The position numbers were made by a program, and so were the translations under genes. Below, one piece after another: positions 46,312 through 54,771 of a DNA stretch of 64,000 nt. The DNA is from Limosilactobacillus reuteri (GTDB lineage: Bacteria; Bacillota; Bacilli; Lactobacillales; Lactobacillaceae): positions 248,001 through 312,000 of the forward strand of contig NZ_CP059275.1 of the NCBI RefSeq assembly GCF_013694365.1, in the 5' to 3' direction. Each line of letters starts with the position of its first letter. The first letter of the stretch is position 1. The notes under the pieces are model-generated. The model worked only from the letters and a program-made list of their open reading frames with translations. It was not told the origin of the DNA and made no database searches.

Positions 46312-47067
46312 ATGTTAACGAAACGACGACAAGCACTAGCACTAAAGACTTGTTTGCTAGCTGGGAGACTTTTAATTGAAAATGGATCAAATATGGAACG
46401 AGTTAACGACACCTTATCCCGAATGGCAAAAAGTGCAGGACTTCATGGCTTTCAGGCTTTTACAACCGTAACTGGAATTGTAGTTGGGACGATTAATGAA
46501 CCTGATGCCCAAGTAATTACTATTCGTCATCGCAAAAACAATTTAAGTAAAATTGCGGATGTCAATGAAGTTTCTCGTGAACTAGCACGGCGCAAAATTG
46601 ATGTTCCACAAGCATTTGCTAAATTAAAAAAGATTGATCGCCAAAAGATGTCAAGATGGCAAAACTGGTATGAATCATTTGCTGCTGCGATTTTAAGTGG
46701 TGCATTAATGATTGTTTTTACAGGTAATGTTTCTGATTCTTGGGCTGGCTTTCTTGCAGGTGGCGTAGGTTACGGAGCATTTTCATACCTTTTACGAAAG
46801 TTTAAGATTCAATATTTAGGAGAGTTTTGTTCTTCCTTAATTATAGGTATTTTGGCGGTGATCTTTGTTAAAATGCACCTTGCTAATAATATTAATGATA
46901 TTATTATTGGTGCGGTTATGCCTCTGGTTCCTGGGGTGCCCTTAACTAATGCGGCACGGGATTTAGTTTCCGGAAACTTAATTAGTGGACCTACAAGAGG
47001 GATTGAGGCGATTCTAACTGCCGTTTCGATTGGTAGTGCAATTGTAATTGTTCTGCACTTTAATTAG
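46312..47067 (+). CDS. Threonine/serine exporter, ThrE-type subunit (DUF1212)
   Basis: A 251-residue protein. A soluble N-terminal third carries LLIENGSNMERVNDTLSRM and FTTVTGIVV, typical of DUF1212. Five membrane helices follow, with MPLVPGVPLTNAARDLVSG near residue 203. Together with the 157-residue partner it forms a ThrE-like exporter of threonine/serine or small peptides. The function is inferred from family. Confidence 0.75.
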   Translation: MLTKRRQALALKTCLLAGRLLIENGSNMERVNDTLSRMAKSAGLHGFQAFTTVTGIVVGTINEPDAQVITIRHRKNNLSKIADVNEVSRELARRKIDVPQAFAKLKKIDRQKMSRWQNWYESFAAAILSGALMIVFTGNVSDSWAGFLAGGVGYGAFSYLLRKFKIQYLGEFCSSLIIGILAVIFVKMHLANNINDIIIGAVMPLVPGVPLTNAARDLVSGNLISGPTRGIEAILTAVSIGSAIVIVLHFN

Positions 47068-47268
47068 ATGGAACAAGGAACTGTTAAATGGTTTAATGAC
47101 GATAAGGGGTATGGCTTCATTACTCGTGAAAGCGGCGATGACGTGTTTGTTCATTTTTCTGCTATTCAAGGGGATGGCTTTAAGTCATTGAGTGAAGGAC
47201 AACATGTTACGTTTGAAGTTGAAGAAGGCGAACGTGGCCTTCAAGCTGCAAATGTAGTTAAAGACTAA
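47068..47268 (+). CDS. Cold-shock protein (CspA family)
   Basis: A 66-residue five-stranded OB-fold protein. RNP1 KGYGFI (about 15-20) and RNP2 VFVHFSA (about 27-33) carry the aromatic residues that bind single-stranded RNA and DNA. It acts as an RNA chaperone, in cold or in growth. A long structured 5' leader usually controls such genes, but it is absent here because flanking DNA is missing. Confidence 0.93.
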   Translation: MEQGTVKWFNDDKGYGFITRESGDDVFVHFSAIQGDGFKSLSEGQHVTFEVEEGERGLQAANVVKD

Positions 47269-47943
47269 TTGACTCCAATGAAGGAAGACTATCTAAAAAT
47301 TATTTTTGAATTAGGTGGTAGTCATAAAAAAGTTTCTAATAAAGAGATTTCCCTTGGACTAGGAATTGCCGCTGGATCAGTAACCGAGATGATTTCTAAG
47401 TTGGCTGACGAAGGGCTAGTTGTTCATGAACCATATGCCGGTATTTCTTTAACTGAAAAGGGACAAAAGTATGCTGCAGAATTAGTTCGAAAGCATCGTT
47501 TATGGGAAACATTTTTAGTGGATAAGCTTCACTACAATTTTGCCGACGTCCATTCAGAAGCGGAAATTCTTGAACATCAGACAAGTGATCGACTAGCAAC
47601 GGCCTTAGATGCTTTTCTTCAACACCCTGATCATTGTCCGCATGGTGGAGTAATTCCATCAGCTAATGGCAAGTTCCCAGATGTAACACATCGTTTATTA
47701 GCAGATGCTGATGATGGGGAAAAAGTTGAACTAGAACGATTCTTAGATAATCATGAACTTCTCACTTACTTAGAAGAGTTAGGATTACGACCTCAGGAAC
47801 AAGTAACTGTAATTCGCCATGAGCCTTTTGAAGGACCAATTGTGATTCAAAAAGAGGATAACGACCAAGAAATTAATGTTTCATATAAGGCCTCACATAA
47901 TATTTTTATTGAACCGGACACAGCTCAAGAAAATAAAGGTTAA
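47269..47943 (+). CDS. DtxR/MntR-family metal-dependent repressor
   Basis: A 224-residue regulator with a winged helix (about 5-65, NKEISLGLGIAAGSVTEMI), a dimerisation and metal-binding domain (about 66-140, with His, Glu and Cys ligands in HSEAEILEHQTSD and DHCPHGG), and a C-terminal SH3/FeoA-like domain (about 155-215). It likely senses Mn2+ or Fe2+ and represses uptake genes. The TTG at 47269 is assumed; an ATG three codons later (47278) is equally possible. A CDF exporter and two VIT-like transporters follow. Confidence 0.8.
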   Translation: MTPMKEDYLKIIFELGGSHKKVSNKEISLGLGIAAGSVTEMISKLADEGLVVHEPYAGISLTEKGQKYAAELVRKHRLWETFLVDKLHYNFADVHSEAEILEHQTSDRLATALDAFLQHPDHCPHGGVIPSANGKFPDVTHRLLADADDGEKVELERFLDNHELLTYLEELGLRPQEQVTVIRHEPFEGPIVIQKEDNDQEINVSYKASHNIFIEPDTAQENKG

Positions 47944-48864
47944 ATGGACGAAAAAGTAACAGGGAAACGCTTTTTAGCAGTTACCCTCCTAAATGTATTA
48001 ATTACAATTGTTGAAATCTTCGGAGGTATTCTTTCAGGAAGTTTAGCCTTACTATCAGATGCTTTTCATAATTTAGGGGATTCGCTTTCCATTGTACTAG
48101 GCTACTTTGCCCAGCATATTGGCGGGCAACCAGAGAATCAGCAACGAACTTATGGCTACCGTCGAGCTGAAATCCTCTCAGCATTAACTAATAGTATTTT
48201 TTTAATTGTTATCTCTGTCTTTTTAATTATTGAAGCTATTAAGCGGTTAGAGCATCCCCAGCATATTAACGGGGGCATTATGTTAACCGTAGCCGTGATT
48301 GGTCTGCTTGCCAACTTTATTTCTGCAGCCCTCTTACATGCCGGAAGCGAAGACAGCTTAAATGTCAAAGCAACTTATCTCCACATTCTAAGTGATGCAC
48401 TTTCATCAGTTGCCGTTATCATTGGAGGAATCATTCTTACCTTTGTTAATGTTCCATGGCTTGATCCCGCCTTGACAATTGGGGTTGCCCTCTATATTGC
48501 TTATGAGGCTTGGCCAATTATTAATCAAACCATTAAAATTCTCATGCAGTCCTCCCCAGATCTTGATTATAATTCCATCGAAAATGATTTAAAACAAATC
48601 GACGGAGTTACGGCAGTTCATCACGTCCATGCATGGATGATGGATGAACACCGAATCATTTTCTCTGCCCATCTTAATTGTGATGACTTGCCACTAAGCC
48701 AGGTTGAGCGAATCTATAGTCAAGTAGAAAAAATCTTGCATGAAAAATATGGGATCTGTCACGTTACTATTCAAGCAGAATATCACCGTGGGAAAGATGA
48801 AAAATTATTCAACACTCCTGTTGATGAAAAGAACGTTATTAATAACGATTTCAAAGAGGACTAA
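47944..48864 (+). CDS. Cation diffusion facilitator (CzcD-like Zn/Co exporter)
   Basis: A 306-residue CDF transporter with six membrane helices. The metal site is seen as HNLGD in TM2 (LLSDAFHNLGDS) and HILSD in TM5. The cytosolic domain (about 210-290) has HHVHAWMMDEHR and HVTIQAEY, with His/Asp ligands typical of the CzcD/ZitB subgroup. It exports Zn2+ or similar ions in exchange for protons. The neighbouring metal regulator supports a metal-homeostasis role. Confidence 0.85.
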   Translation: MDEKVTGKRFLAVTLLNVLITIVEIFGGILSGSLALLSDAFHNLGDSLSIVLGYFAQHIGGQPENQQRTYGYRRAEILSALTNSIFLIVISVFLIIEAIKRLEHPQHINGGIMLTVAVIGLLANFISAALLHAGSEDSLNVKATYLHILSDALSSVAVIIGGIILTFVNVPWLDPALTIGVALYIAYEAWPIINQTIKILMQSSPDLDYNSIENDLKQIDGVTAVHHVHAWMMDEHRIIFSAHLNCDDLPLSQVERIYSQVEKILHEKYGICHVTIQAEYHRGKDEKLFNTPVDEKNVINNDFKED

Positions 48865-49557
48865 ATGAGTATTAAGGTGAAAAAGCATCAGAAGCAAACA
48901 ATGGAAGAAAAACTGAATACGTTACGAGCAGGGGTACTAGGTTCAAATGATGGGATTTTGACTGTTGTCGGTGTTTTGGTATCGGTGGCAGCAGCGACAA
49001 GTGACCGTTTTACTATCTTCATTGCTGGCTTATCTGATTTGCTTGCCTGTGCATTTTCAATGGCTTCTGGCGAATATGCCTCTGTATCTACTCAAAAGGA
49101 TACAGAAAAAGCGGCCGTTGCTAAAGAAGAGCAACTCTTAAAGGACGATTATGAAGGGGAACTTGCGGCAGTAAAAGACTATTATGTAAATAAAGGAGTT
49201 ACTCCTGAAACATCAATCAAAATTGCTAAGGATCTCCTTAATAAAAAGCCCCTCGAGACAGTTGTTCGGATTAAGTATGATGTTGAGCTTGGTCACTATC
49301 TTAACCCTTGGGATGCTGCATTTTCTTCTCTTTTTTCAGCAGCTGCCGGAGGATTAATTCCGTTGATGGCGATGACTTTTGCTCCCGAAGCATATAAGTG
49401 GTATGCCGTGATTTTGGCAGTTGCCTTTACGAGCGCTCTAACCGGTTATATCAGTTCTAAACTCGGGAACGGGCTTGTAAAAATTGCAGTTATTCGAAAT
49501 ATTATTATTGGTTTGATTACGATTACGATTCACTATGGAGTCGGAAAATTATTTTAA
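48865..49557 (+). CDS. VIT1/CCC1-family transporter, first of a tandem pair
   Basis: A 230-residue membrane protein. The motif GVLGSNDGILTVVGVLV near residue 22 and SGEYASVSTQKDTEKA near residue 68 mark the family, which moves Fe2+ or Mn2+. A cytosolic helical hairpin (about 78-130) carries acidic residues for metal binding. Three more membrane helices follow. It is about as long as its neighbour and clearly related to it, consistent with gene duplication. Confidence 0.82.
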   Translation: MSIKVKKHQKQTMEEKLNTLRAGVLGSNDGILTVVGVLVSVAAATSDRFTIFIAGLSDLLACAFSMASGEYASVSTQKDTEKAAVAKEEQLLKDDYEGELAAVKDYYVNKGVTPETSIKIAKDLLNKKPLETVVRIKYDVELGHYLNPWDAAFSSLFSAAAGGLIPLMAMTFAPEAYKWYAVILAVAFTSALTGYISSKLGNGLVKIAVIRNIIIGLITITIHYGVGKLF

Positions 49558-50241
49558 GTGTCCAAGAAAAAGATGTCACTAGCACAAAAGGTAAACGTTC
49601 TGCGTGCAAGTGTGATGGGGGCTAATGATGGGATTATTTCAATTGCCGGAATTGTTATCGGGGTGGCAGCAGCAACGAGTAATGCCCGTTCCATCTTAAT
49701 CGCGGGTTTGTCCGGAACACTTGCCGGTATGATCTCAATGTGTATGGGGGAGTACGTCTCAGTTTCGACCCAAAAGGACTCACAAAAAATGGCTTTGATT
49801 AGTGAAAAGCAGCGGCTTCAGAATCAATACCAGCATGAATTTGACTATGTTCAAAAGAAATATGAAGCTCAAGACATTGATTCGCAATTAGCTAAACAAG
49901 CGACGAAAGAATTAATGGAAAAAGATGCTTTAGGGACAGCTGTTCAAGAGCGCTATGGCTTTAATCCCAATGAGTTTACAAGTCCATATGCTGCGGCGAT
50001 TGCTTCCTTTATATCCTTTCCAACTGGTTCAATTTTACCAATGGTGGCGGTTACCGTTTCTCCCGCAAATGTTCGAATCTTAGCAACCGCAATTGCAGTT
50101 CTAATTGCCTTGTTAATTACTGGTTATTTTGCGGCGGTTTTAGGAAAATCTAACCGGATTAAATCGATGATCAGGAATGCAGCTGCTGGATTATTAACAA
50201 TGGGGGTTACGTACCTGATTGGACAATTATTTGCGCGGTAG
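49558..50241 (+). CDS. VIT1/CCC1-family transporter, second of a tandem pair
   Basis: A 227-residue paralogue of the preceding protein, starting at GTG. Shared blocks are VLRASVMGANDGIISIAGIV and MGEYVSVSTQKDSQK. The hairpin between helices differs most, and the first copy has more Glu in this part. The two may form a heterodimer, as VIT proteins act as dimers, or handle different metals. Confidence 0.82.
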   Translation: MSKKKMSLAQKVNVLRASVMGANDGIISIAGIVIGVAAATSNARSILIAGLSGTLAGMISMCMGEYVSVSTQKDSQKMALISEKQRLQNQYQHEFDYVQKKYEAQDIDSQLAKQATKELMEKDALGTAVQERYGFNPNEFTSPYAAAIASFISFPTGSILPMVAVTVSPANVRILATAIAVLIALLITGYFAAVLGKSNRIKSMIRNAAAGLLTMGVTYLIGQLFAR

Positions 50242-50718
50242 ATGTTCGAAATAAAGCCAAAGAAGTTCAAGAAGATCCTCGTTGGTGTTGACGATGCACC
50301 AGATGCCCGTGCCGCTTTCTCATACGCGGTTGATAAGGCGAAACGTGATGGTTCAGAGCTAGGAATTGTATCAATTCTAGAAACTGACCGGGTAAATGTA
50401 TATCAAATCTTAGATAAGGATTATGTTCATAGCAGTGAAGACGAATTACGTCAACGGGTAAATGAATATGTCCAAGCAGCAATTGATTACGGCGTTGATC
50501 CAGAAAAGATTACGGCGATTGTTGATCGTGGGGAGCGGCCAGCTGAGCGGATTTGTAATCATGTTATCCCCGCTTTTCAGCCAGATTTATTAGTTGTTGG
50601 TTCAATTGGTAAGAAGGGTAATCGTAAGGCGGTTGGTTCTCAGGCATCATACATGGCTCGTCATGCTGGAACGTCAGTATTTGTTATTCGGACAAACACT
50701 GTTCAGGCTTATGAATAA
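50242..50718 (+). CDS. Universal stress protein (UspA family)
   Basis: A 158-residue Rossmann-like protein. It opens KILVGVDDAPDARAAFSYAV with the family's Asp at the strand end. The ATP-binding loop is recognisable at VVGSIGKKGNRKAVGSQASY (G-x2-G-x9-G-S type), and the last strand reads TSVFVIRT. The family binds ATP and helps stress survival, but the exact partner is unknown. Confidence 0.87.
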   Translation: MFEIKPKKFKKILVGVDDAPDARAAFSYAVDKAKRDGSELGIVSILETDRVNVYQILDKDYVHSSEDELRQRVNEYVQAAIDYGVDPEKITAIVDRGERPAERICNHVIPAFQPDLLVVGSIGKKGNRKAVGSQASYMARHAGTSVFVIRTNTVQAYE

Positions 50719-51459
50719 ATGTCAATGATTGAATTTCATAATGTACAAAAATATTATGGCAAGTTTCATGCATTAAAAGATATTAATTTAACAATCGATG
50801 ATGGTGAAACAGTTGTTTTAATTGGGCCATCTGGCTCGGGAAAAAGTAGTTTAATCCGGACCGTTAATGGTTTAGATCCTATTAGAGACGGTCAATTAAT
50901 CGTTAATGGGTTTGACCTTGCCGATAAGAAAACCAATGTAAATTTAATTCGAAAAGATGTCGGAATGGTCTTTCAACACTTTAACTTATACAACAATAAG
51001 AGTGTTATCGAAAACATAATGCTCGCACCACGAATTGTATTAAAGCGTCCGGAAGAAGAAAACCGTGAGTTAGCAATGAAACTGCTTGATAAAGTTGGCC
51101 TTGCAAATAAAGCTGAAAGTATGCCTGCTCAGCTATCTGGAGGGCAAAAACAACGAATTGCGATTGCCCGCAGTCTGGCTATGAAGCCTAAATGCCTCCT
51201 ATTCGATGAACCAACAAGTGCTCTCGATCCTGAAATGATTGATGATGTTTTAGACGTTATGAAAGATATCGCTAAAAACTCCAACATGACAATGTTAGTA
51301 GTGACCCACGAAATGGGCTTTGCACGGGCAGTTGCTGACCGGGTTATTTTTATGGCAGATGGTCGGATCTTAGAAGACGATTCAACCGAAAAATTCTTTG
51401 GCGACCAGCCTTCTACAGAGCGTGCTCGCGAATTTATGAGTAAGATCAGTGGTCACTAA
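50719..51459 (+). CDS. glnQ: Polar amino acid ABC transporter ATPase (GlnQ-like)
   Basis: A 246-residue ATPase. Walker A GPSGSGKSS (about 35-43), Q-loop FQHFNLYNNKSV, signature LSGGQKQRIAIARSL (about 136), Walker B LLFDEPTSALDP (about 160), and H-loop VVTHEMGFAR. It drives uptake with the binding protein and two permeases encoded next. The order ATPase, binding protein, permease, permease is common for glutamine/glutamate systems in lactobacilli. Confidence 0.9.
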   Translation: MSMIEFHNVQKYYGKFHALKDINLTIDDGETVVLIGPSGSGKSSLIRTVNGLDPIRDGQLIVNGFDLADKKTNVNLIRKDVGMVFQHFNLYNNKSVIENIMLAPRIVLKRPEEENRELAMKLLDKVGLANKAESMPAQLSGGQKQRIAIARSLAMKPKCLLFDEPTSALDPEMIDDVLDVMKDIAKNSNMTMLVVTHEMGFARAVADRVIFMADGRILEDDSTEKFFGDQPSTERAREFMSKISGH

Positions 51460-52290
51460 ATGAAAAAGTATTGGCGATTGATTAGTCTTAGCGCCCTCCT
51501 CTTTGTTGCTCTCCTTACTCTTTCTGCCTGCGGTACCTCAATTGCAAAAAAAGATGTTCTGACCGAAGATATGCGTAGTCAACGAATTACCTGGGGAGTT
51601 AAAGCAGATACTCGTCTCTTTGGGCTGGAAAATATCCGGACAGGAAAGCTAGAAGGATTTGAAATTGATCTTGCAACAGCTATTACAAAAAAGATCCTCG
51701 GCCCACAGGGAAAACCAATTTTTGTTCCTGTAACCAGCGGAACCCGGGTGCCCCTATTAAAAAATGGTAATATTGATGCGATTATGGCAACCATGACGAT
51801 CACTCCTGAGCGAGAAAAGCAAGTTGACTTTACCCATTCTTACTTTGATGCTGGTCAATCTCTCCTAGTTAAAAAGGGAAGTCCAATCAAAAACATCAGC
51901 GATTTAAATCGACGAGGTGCTGTAATTCTTGGGGTTTCTGGATCAAATTCAGTTAAAAACGTTGCGAAGTTTGCTCCTGAAGCACGTGTCCTTCAATTAT
52001 CTGACTATGCTCAAGCGATGACGGCCCTTAAATCTAAACAGGGGGATGCCCTTACCACTGATAATGGGATTCTCTATGGGATGGCAGCTGAAAACCCAGG
52101 CTATGAAGTTGTCGGCGGTAACTTTACTAAAGAACCTTATGGAATCGCCGTTAACAAAAATCAAACACGTTTTCGCAATAAATTAAACTGGGCGTTAAGA
52201 GAAGTTGAAAAGGATGGAACCTACAACCGTCTTCTTCTTAAATGGTTTGGCAATGTTAAAGGATTTAATTATCAGGAGATGAAGCGCTAA
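51460..52290 (+). CDS. Amino acid ABC transporter substrate-binding lipoprotein
   Basis: A 276-residue protein with a lipoprotein signal: a basic start, a hydrophobic core and the lipobox LSAC with Cys24 as lipid anchor. The mature part is a class F/SBP_bac_3 binding protein (GFEIDLATAITKKILG; MATMTITPEREKQVDFTHSY). The ligand is likely glutamine or glutamate, judged by the neighbours. It delivers substrate to the two permeases. Confidence 0.87.
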   Translation: MKKYWRLISLSALLFVALLTLSACGTSIAKKDVLTEDMRSQRITWGVKADTRLFGLENIRTGKLEGFEIDLATAITKKILGPQGKPIFVPVTSGTRVPLLKNGNIDAIMATMTITPEREKQVDFTHSYFDAGQSLLVKKGSPIKNISDLNRRGAVILGVSGSNSVKNVAKFAPEARVLQLSDYAQAMTALKSKQGDALTTDNGILYGMAAENPGYEVVGGNFTKEPYGIAVNKNQTRFRNKLNWALREVEKDGTYNRLLLKWFGNVKGFNYQEMKR

Positions 52291-52929
52291 ATGTTAAATT
52301 TAATTATAAATGAGTGGCATCCCCTTTTAACCGGCCTCTGGAATACTATTCTATGTAGCCTTATTGCACTAATCGGGAGCCTTATTATTGGAACCTTTTT
52401 TGCCCTTCTCGAGATTTCGCAGCATCGGGTTTTAAAAATCATCGGTCATGTCTATGTGGAGGTCTTTCGTAATATCCCACTATTGGTAATTACAATGGCT
52501 TTTTTCCTGATTATCCCAATGTATGTAGTGAAAATTAATGGATTTACTGCGGGAACAATTGGCTTAACTCTTTATACGTCTGCATTTATTGCTGAAACTG
52601 TGCGTGCTGGAATTAATTCAATTGATCCTGGTCAAATGGAAGGAGCCCTTGCCAATGGACTTACTTATGGACAAGCGATGCGCTACATTGTTTTACCACA
52701 AGCATTTCGCGTTGTTATTCCACCACTTGGCAATCAATTTATCAATTTGGTTAAAAACTCATCGGTCCTTGCCTTTGTCGCTGGCTTTGATCTTATGTAC
52801 CAAGGAAATCTAATTGCAAACGATACCTTAGCAACTATGCCCACGTATTTCATTGTCGGGATCATGTACCTCATCATCACGCTTCCGTTGAGTTATTATA
52901 TGCGACACCTTGAAAAGAAATTAGCCTAG
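52291..52929 (+). CDS. Amino acid ABC transporter permease, first subunit
   Basis: A 212-residue HisM-type permease with about five helices. The EAA loop that contacts the ATPase is seen as EGALANGLTYGQAMRYIVLP (about 113-132). It pairs with the next gene product. No fused binding domain is present. Confidence 0.88.
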   Translation: MLNLIINEWHPLLTGLWNTILCSLIALIGSLIIGTFFALLEISQHRVLKIIGHVYVEVFRNIPLLVITMAFFLIIPMYVVKINGFTAGTIGLTLYTSAFIAETVRAGINSIDPGQMEGALANGLTYGQAMRYIVLPQAFRVVIPPLGNQFINLVKNSSVLAFVAGFDLMYQGNLIANDTLATMPTYFIVGIMYLIITLPLSYYMRHLEKKLA

Positions 52930-53583
52930 ATGCAAAACTTTATTGACGCTTATTCATGGATTAATATCCGTTTCCTCCTAGAAGGACTTTGGATTACGAT
53001 TGAAGTTTCCGTAATTTCAATTATAATCAGTTTTATTTTGGGAACTTTTCTCGGAATTATTCGTTACGCTAACATCAAATACTTATCAGCAATTGTAGGA
53101 TTCATTATCGATATTATCCGTAATCTTCCTCTCCTGCTAATAATTTTCTTCACCTACTTTGGCCTCCCCAATATCGGAATTAAACCAGAAATTATTCCTG
53201 CCGCAATTATGGCGCTTTCAATTTTCGAATCGGCAATGGTTGCTGAAATCGTTCGCTCAGGGATAAATTCGATTGATTACGGTCAAACGGAAGGGGCATT
53301 AGCTAATGGATTAACTAAGTGGCAAGCATTACGAATTATTGTCTTACCACAAGCAATTAAGAATATGATGCCGGCTCTCGTTAGTCAGTTCATTTCATTA
53401 GTTAAGGATACATCACTAGCAACAATCATCGTCTTGCCAGAGTTAATGTACCACACCCAGATCATCTATGGTCAAAACACAAATTATATTATTCCGATGT
53501 TCGTTGCGTTAGCAGTCCTCTACTTTATTGTCTGCTACTCATTATCATTGGTTGCACGTTATTTGCATAAACACATTGCATAA
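52930..53583 (+). CDS. Amino acid ABC transporter permease, second subunit
   Basis: A 217-residue permease related to the first. The EAA loop reads EGALANGLTKWQALRIIVLP (about 122-141). The two differ in most transmembrane residues, so they form a heterodimeric channel as in GlnMP-type systems. It ends with a short charged tail. Confidence 0.88.
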   Translation: MQNFIDAYSWINIRFLLEGLWITIEVSVISIIISFILGTFLGIIRYANIKYLSAIVGFIIDIIRNLPLLLIIFFTYFGLPNIGIKPEIIPAAIMALSIFESAMVAEIVRSGINSIDYGQTEGALANGLTKWQALRIIVLPQAIKNMMPALVSQFISLVKDTSLATIIVLPELMYHTQIIYGQNTNYIIPMFVALAVLYFIVCYSLSLVARYLHKHIA

Positions 53584-54771
53584 ATGACCGGAAACGATTA
53601 TCTTAGGATCTGGTACCGGGTTCAAATTGGGGCGACCCTGGTCATTTTGGCAATGATGATGATTCGTAATTACGAATTTAATCGTCAGACTGTTGCATTA
53701 GCATTATTGATCATGGTTATTATTTTAGGAATTGGTTTAGTCTTTGAACTCTTACCTAATGTATCCTTGTTAGTTAAAAAGTTGAATGCATGGCTGCAGG
53801 TAATTGCCCAGCCGATAATTTTAGTGTTTGCTTGGGATGTAATGGTTCGAGAAATTATTGTTCTATTACATTTACCATCCCGGGGCGTTGTGACAATGAT
53901 GATTTTTTATTACTTTATTATGTTTGCACCATTTGCAAGCGTAATTGGTGAGTTCATGCATTGGAGCATCGAACGGCTAATCTTTATTGCCTGGTTAGCT
54001 CAGGTGGTTTTTACGCCATTGATTGCCTTACCAACAGACTTGGTTGATAATCACTTCTTATTATTAGCATTATCGACTGGTGCAGTTGGCGCAGTTGCTT
54101 TCTTTATTCTTACGACAACTGTTATGCGGACGTGGCATTTATCATGGCCAGGATTAAAACCACACTGGAGCGGTGATTTTAATTGGGGGATATTTGCTGG
54201 ATTAGTTGTTGTTGATATTATCTTTATGGCCTTAAATACGGGAGAAATGCCAAGGCTCCACCGTGCTAATTGGGATTTTACCCTTTCGGCGTTTGAGGCT
54301 GCGGTAATGGAAGAGACCTTATTCCGTTTTGCTATTCTTGGCATCTTATTCTATGCTTGGCGCAATGTTAAGCAACGCCTTCCGTTGGTATTGGCAACGA
54401 GTTCAATTTTATTCGGAATTGTTCATCTTACCAACTATGGCCCTCAAGAATGGTCAATGACTGTTTTACAAGCAGTTAGCGCAGCTGGGATTGGACTATT
54501 TTTTGCAACCGTTTATGTTTATACTGGTCAATTATGGCTAGCAATGGTAATGCACTTCCTATTAGATTGGACGGCATTTATTGCTTCTGATTCAACGTTG
54601 ATGACTGGCAAAGTAACAGTTCAAAATTGGATTGGGACGGGAATAGAATTAGTAGTATTTATTGGAATCGCCGTTTGGATGATGTTTGGACAACGACGTC
54701 AAGTGATGGAACGGCATGTTAATCGCTTGACCGGAGAGCATCAACGGTTTGACTTTATGATTCAGTATTAA
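53584..54771 (+). CDS. CPBP-family intramembrane metalloprotease
   Basis: A 395-residue membrane protein with about nine helices. The CPBP (Abi) motifs are present: EETLFR near residue 241 (EExxxR), FGIVH near residue 280 (FxxxH) and MHFLLDW near residue 321. These form the metal site in Rce1-like proteases. In lactobacilli such proteins are linked to bacteriocin self-immunity or surface protein maturation. No bacteriocin gene is adjacent here. Confidence 0.78.
   Translation: MTGNDYLRIWYRVQIGATLVILAMMMIRNYEFNRQTVALALLIMVIILGIGLVFELLPNVSLLVKKLNAWLQVIAQPIILVFAWDVMVREIIVLLHLPSRGVVTMMIFYYFIMFAPFASVIGEFMHWSIERLIFIAWLAQVVFTPLIALPTDLVDNHFLLLALSTGAVGAVAFFILTTTVMRTWHLSWPGLKPHWSGDFNWGIFAGLVVVDIIFMALNTGEMPRLHRANWDFTLSAFEAAVMEETLFRFAILGILFYAWRNVKQRLPLVLATSSILFGIVHLTNYGPQEWSMTVLQAVSAAGIGLFFATVYVYTGQLWLAMVMHFLLDWTAFIASDSTLMTGKVTVQNWIGTGIELVVFIGIAVWMMFGQRRQVMERHVNRLTGEHQRFDFMIQY

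Noticed and set aside
53584..54771. CPBP protease as a phage-defence (Abi) gene
   Set aside because: The family name includes Abi, but no toxin, antitoxin or other defence gene is next to it; a housekeeping or immunity role is as likely.
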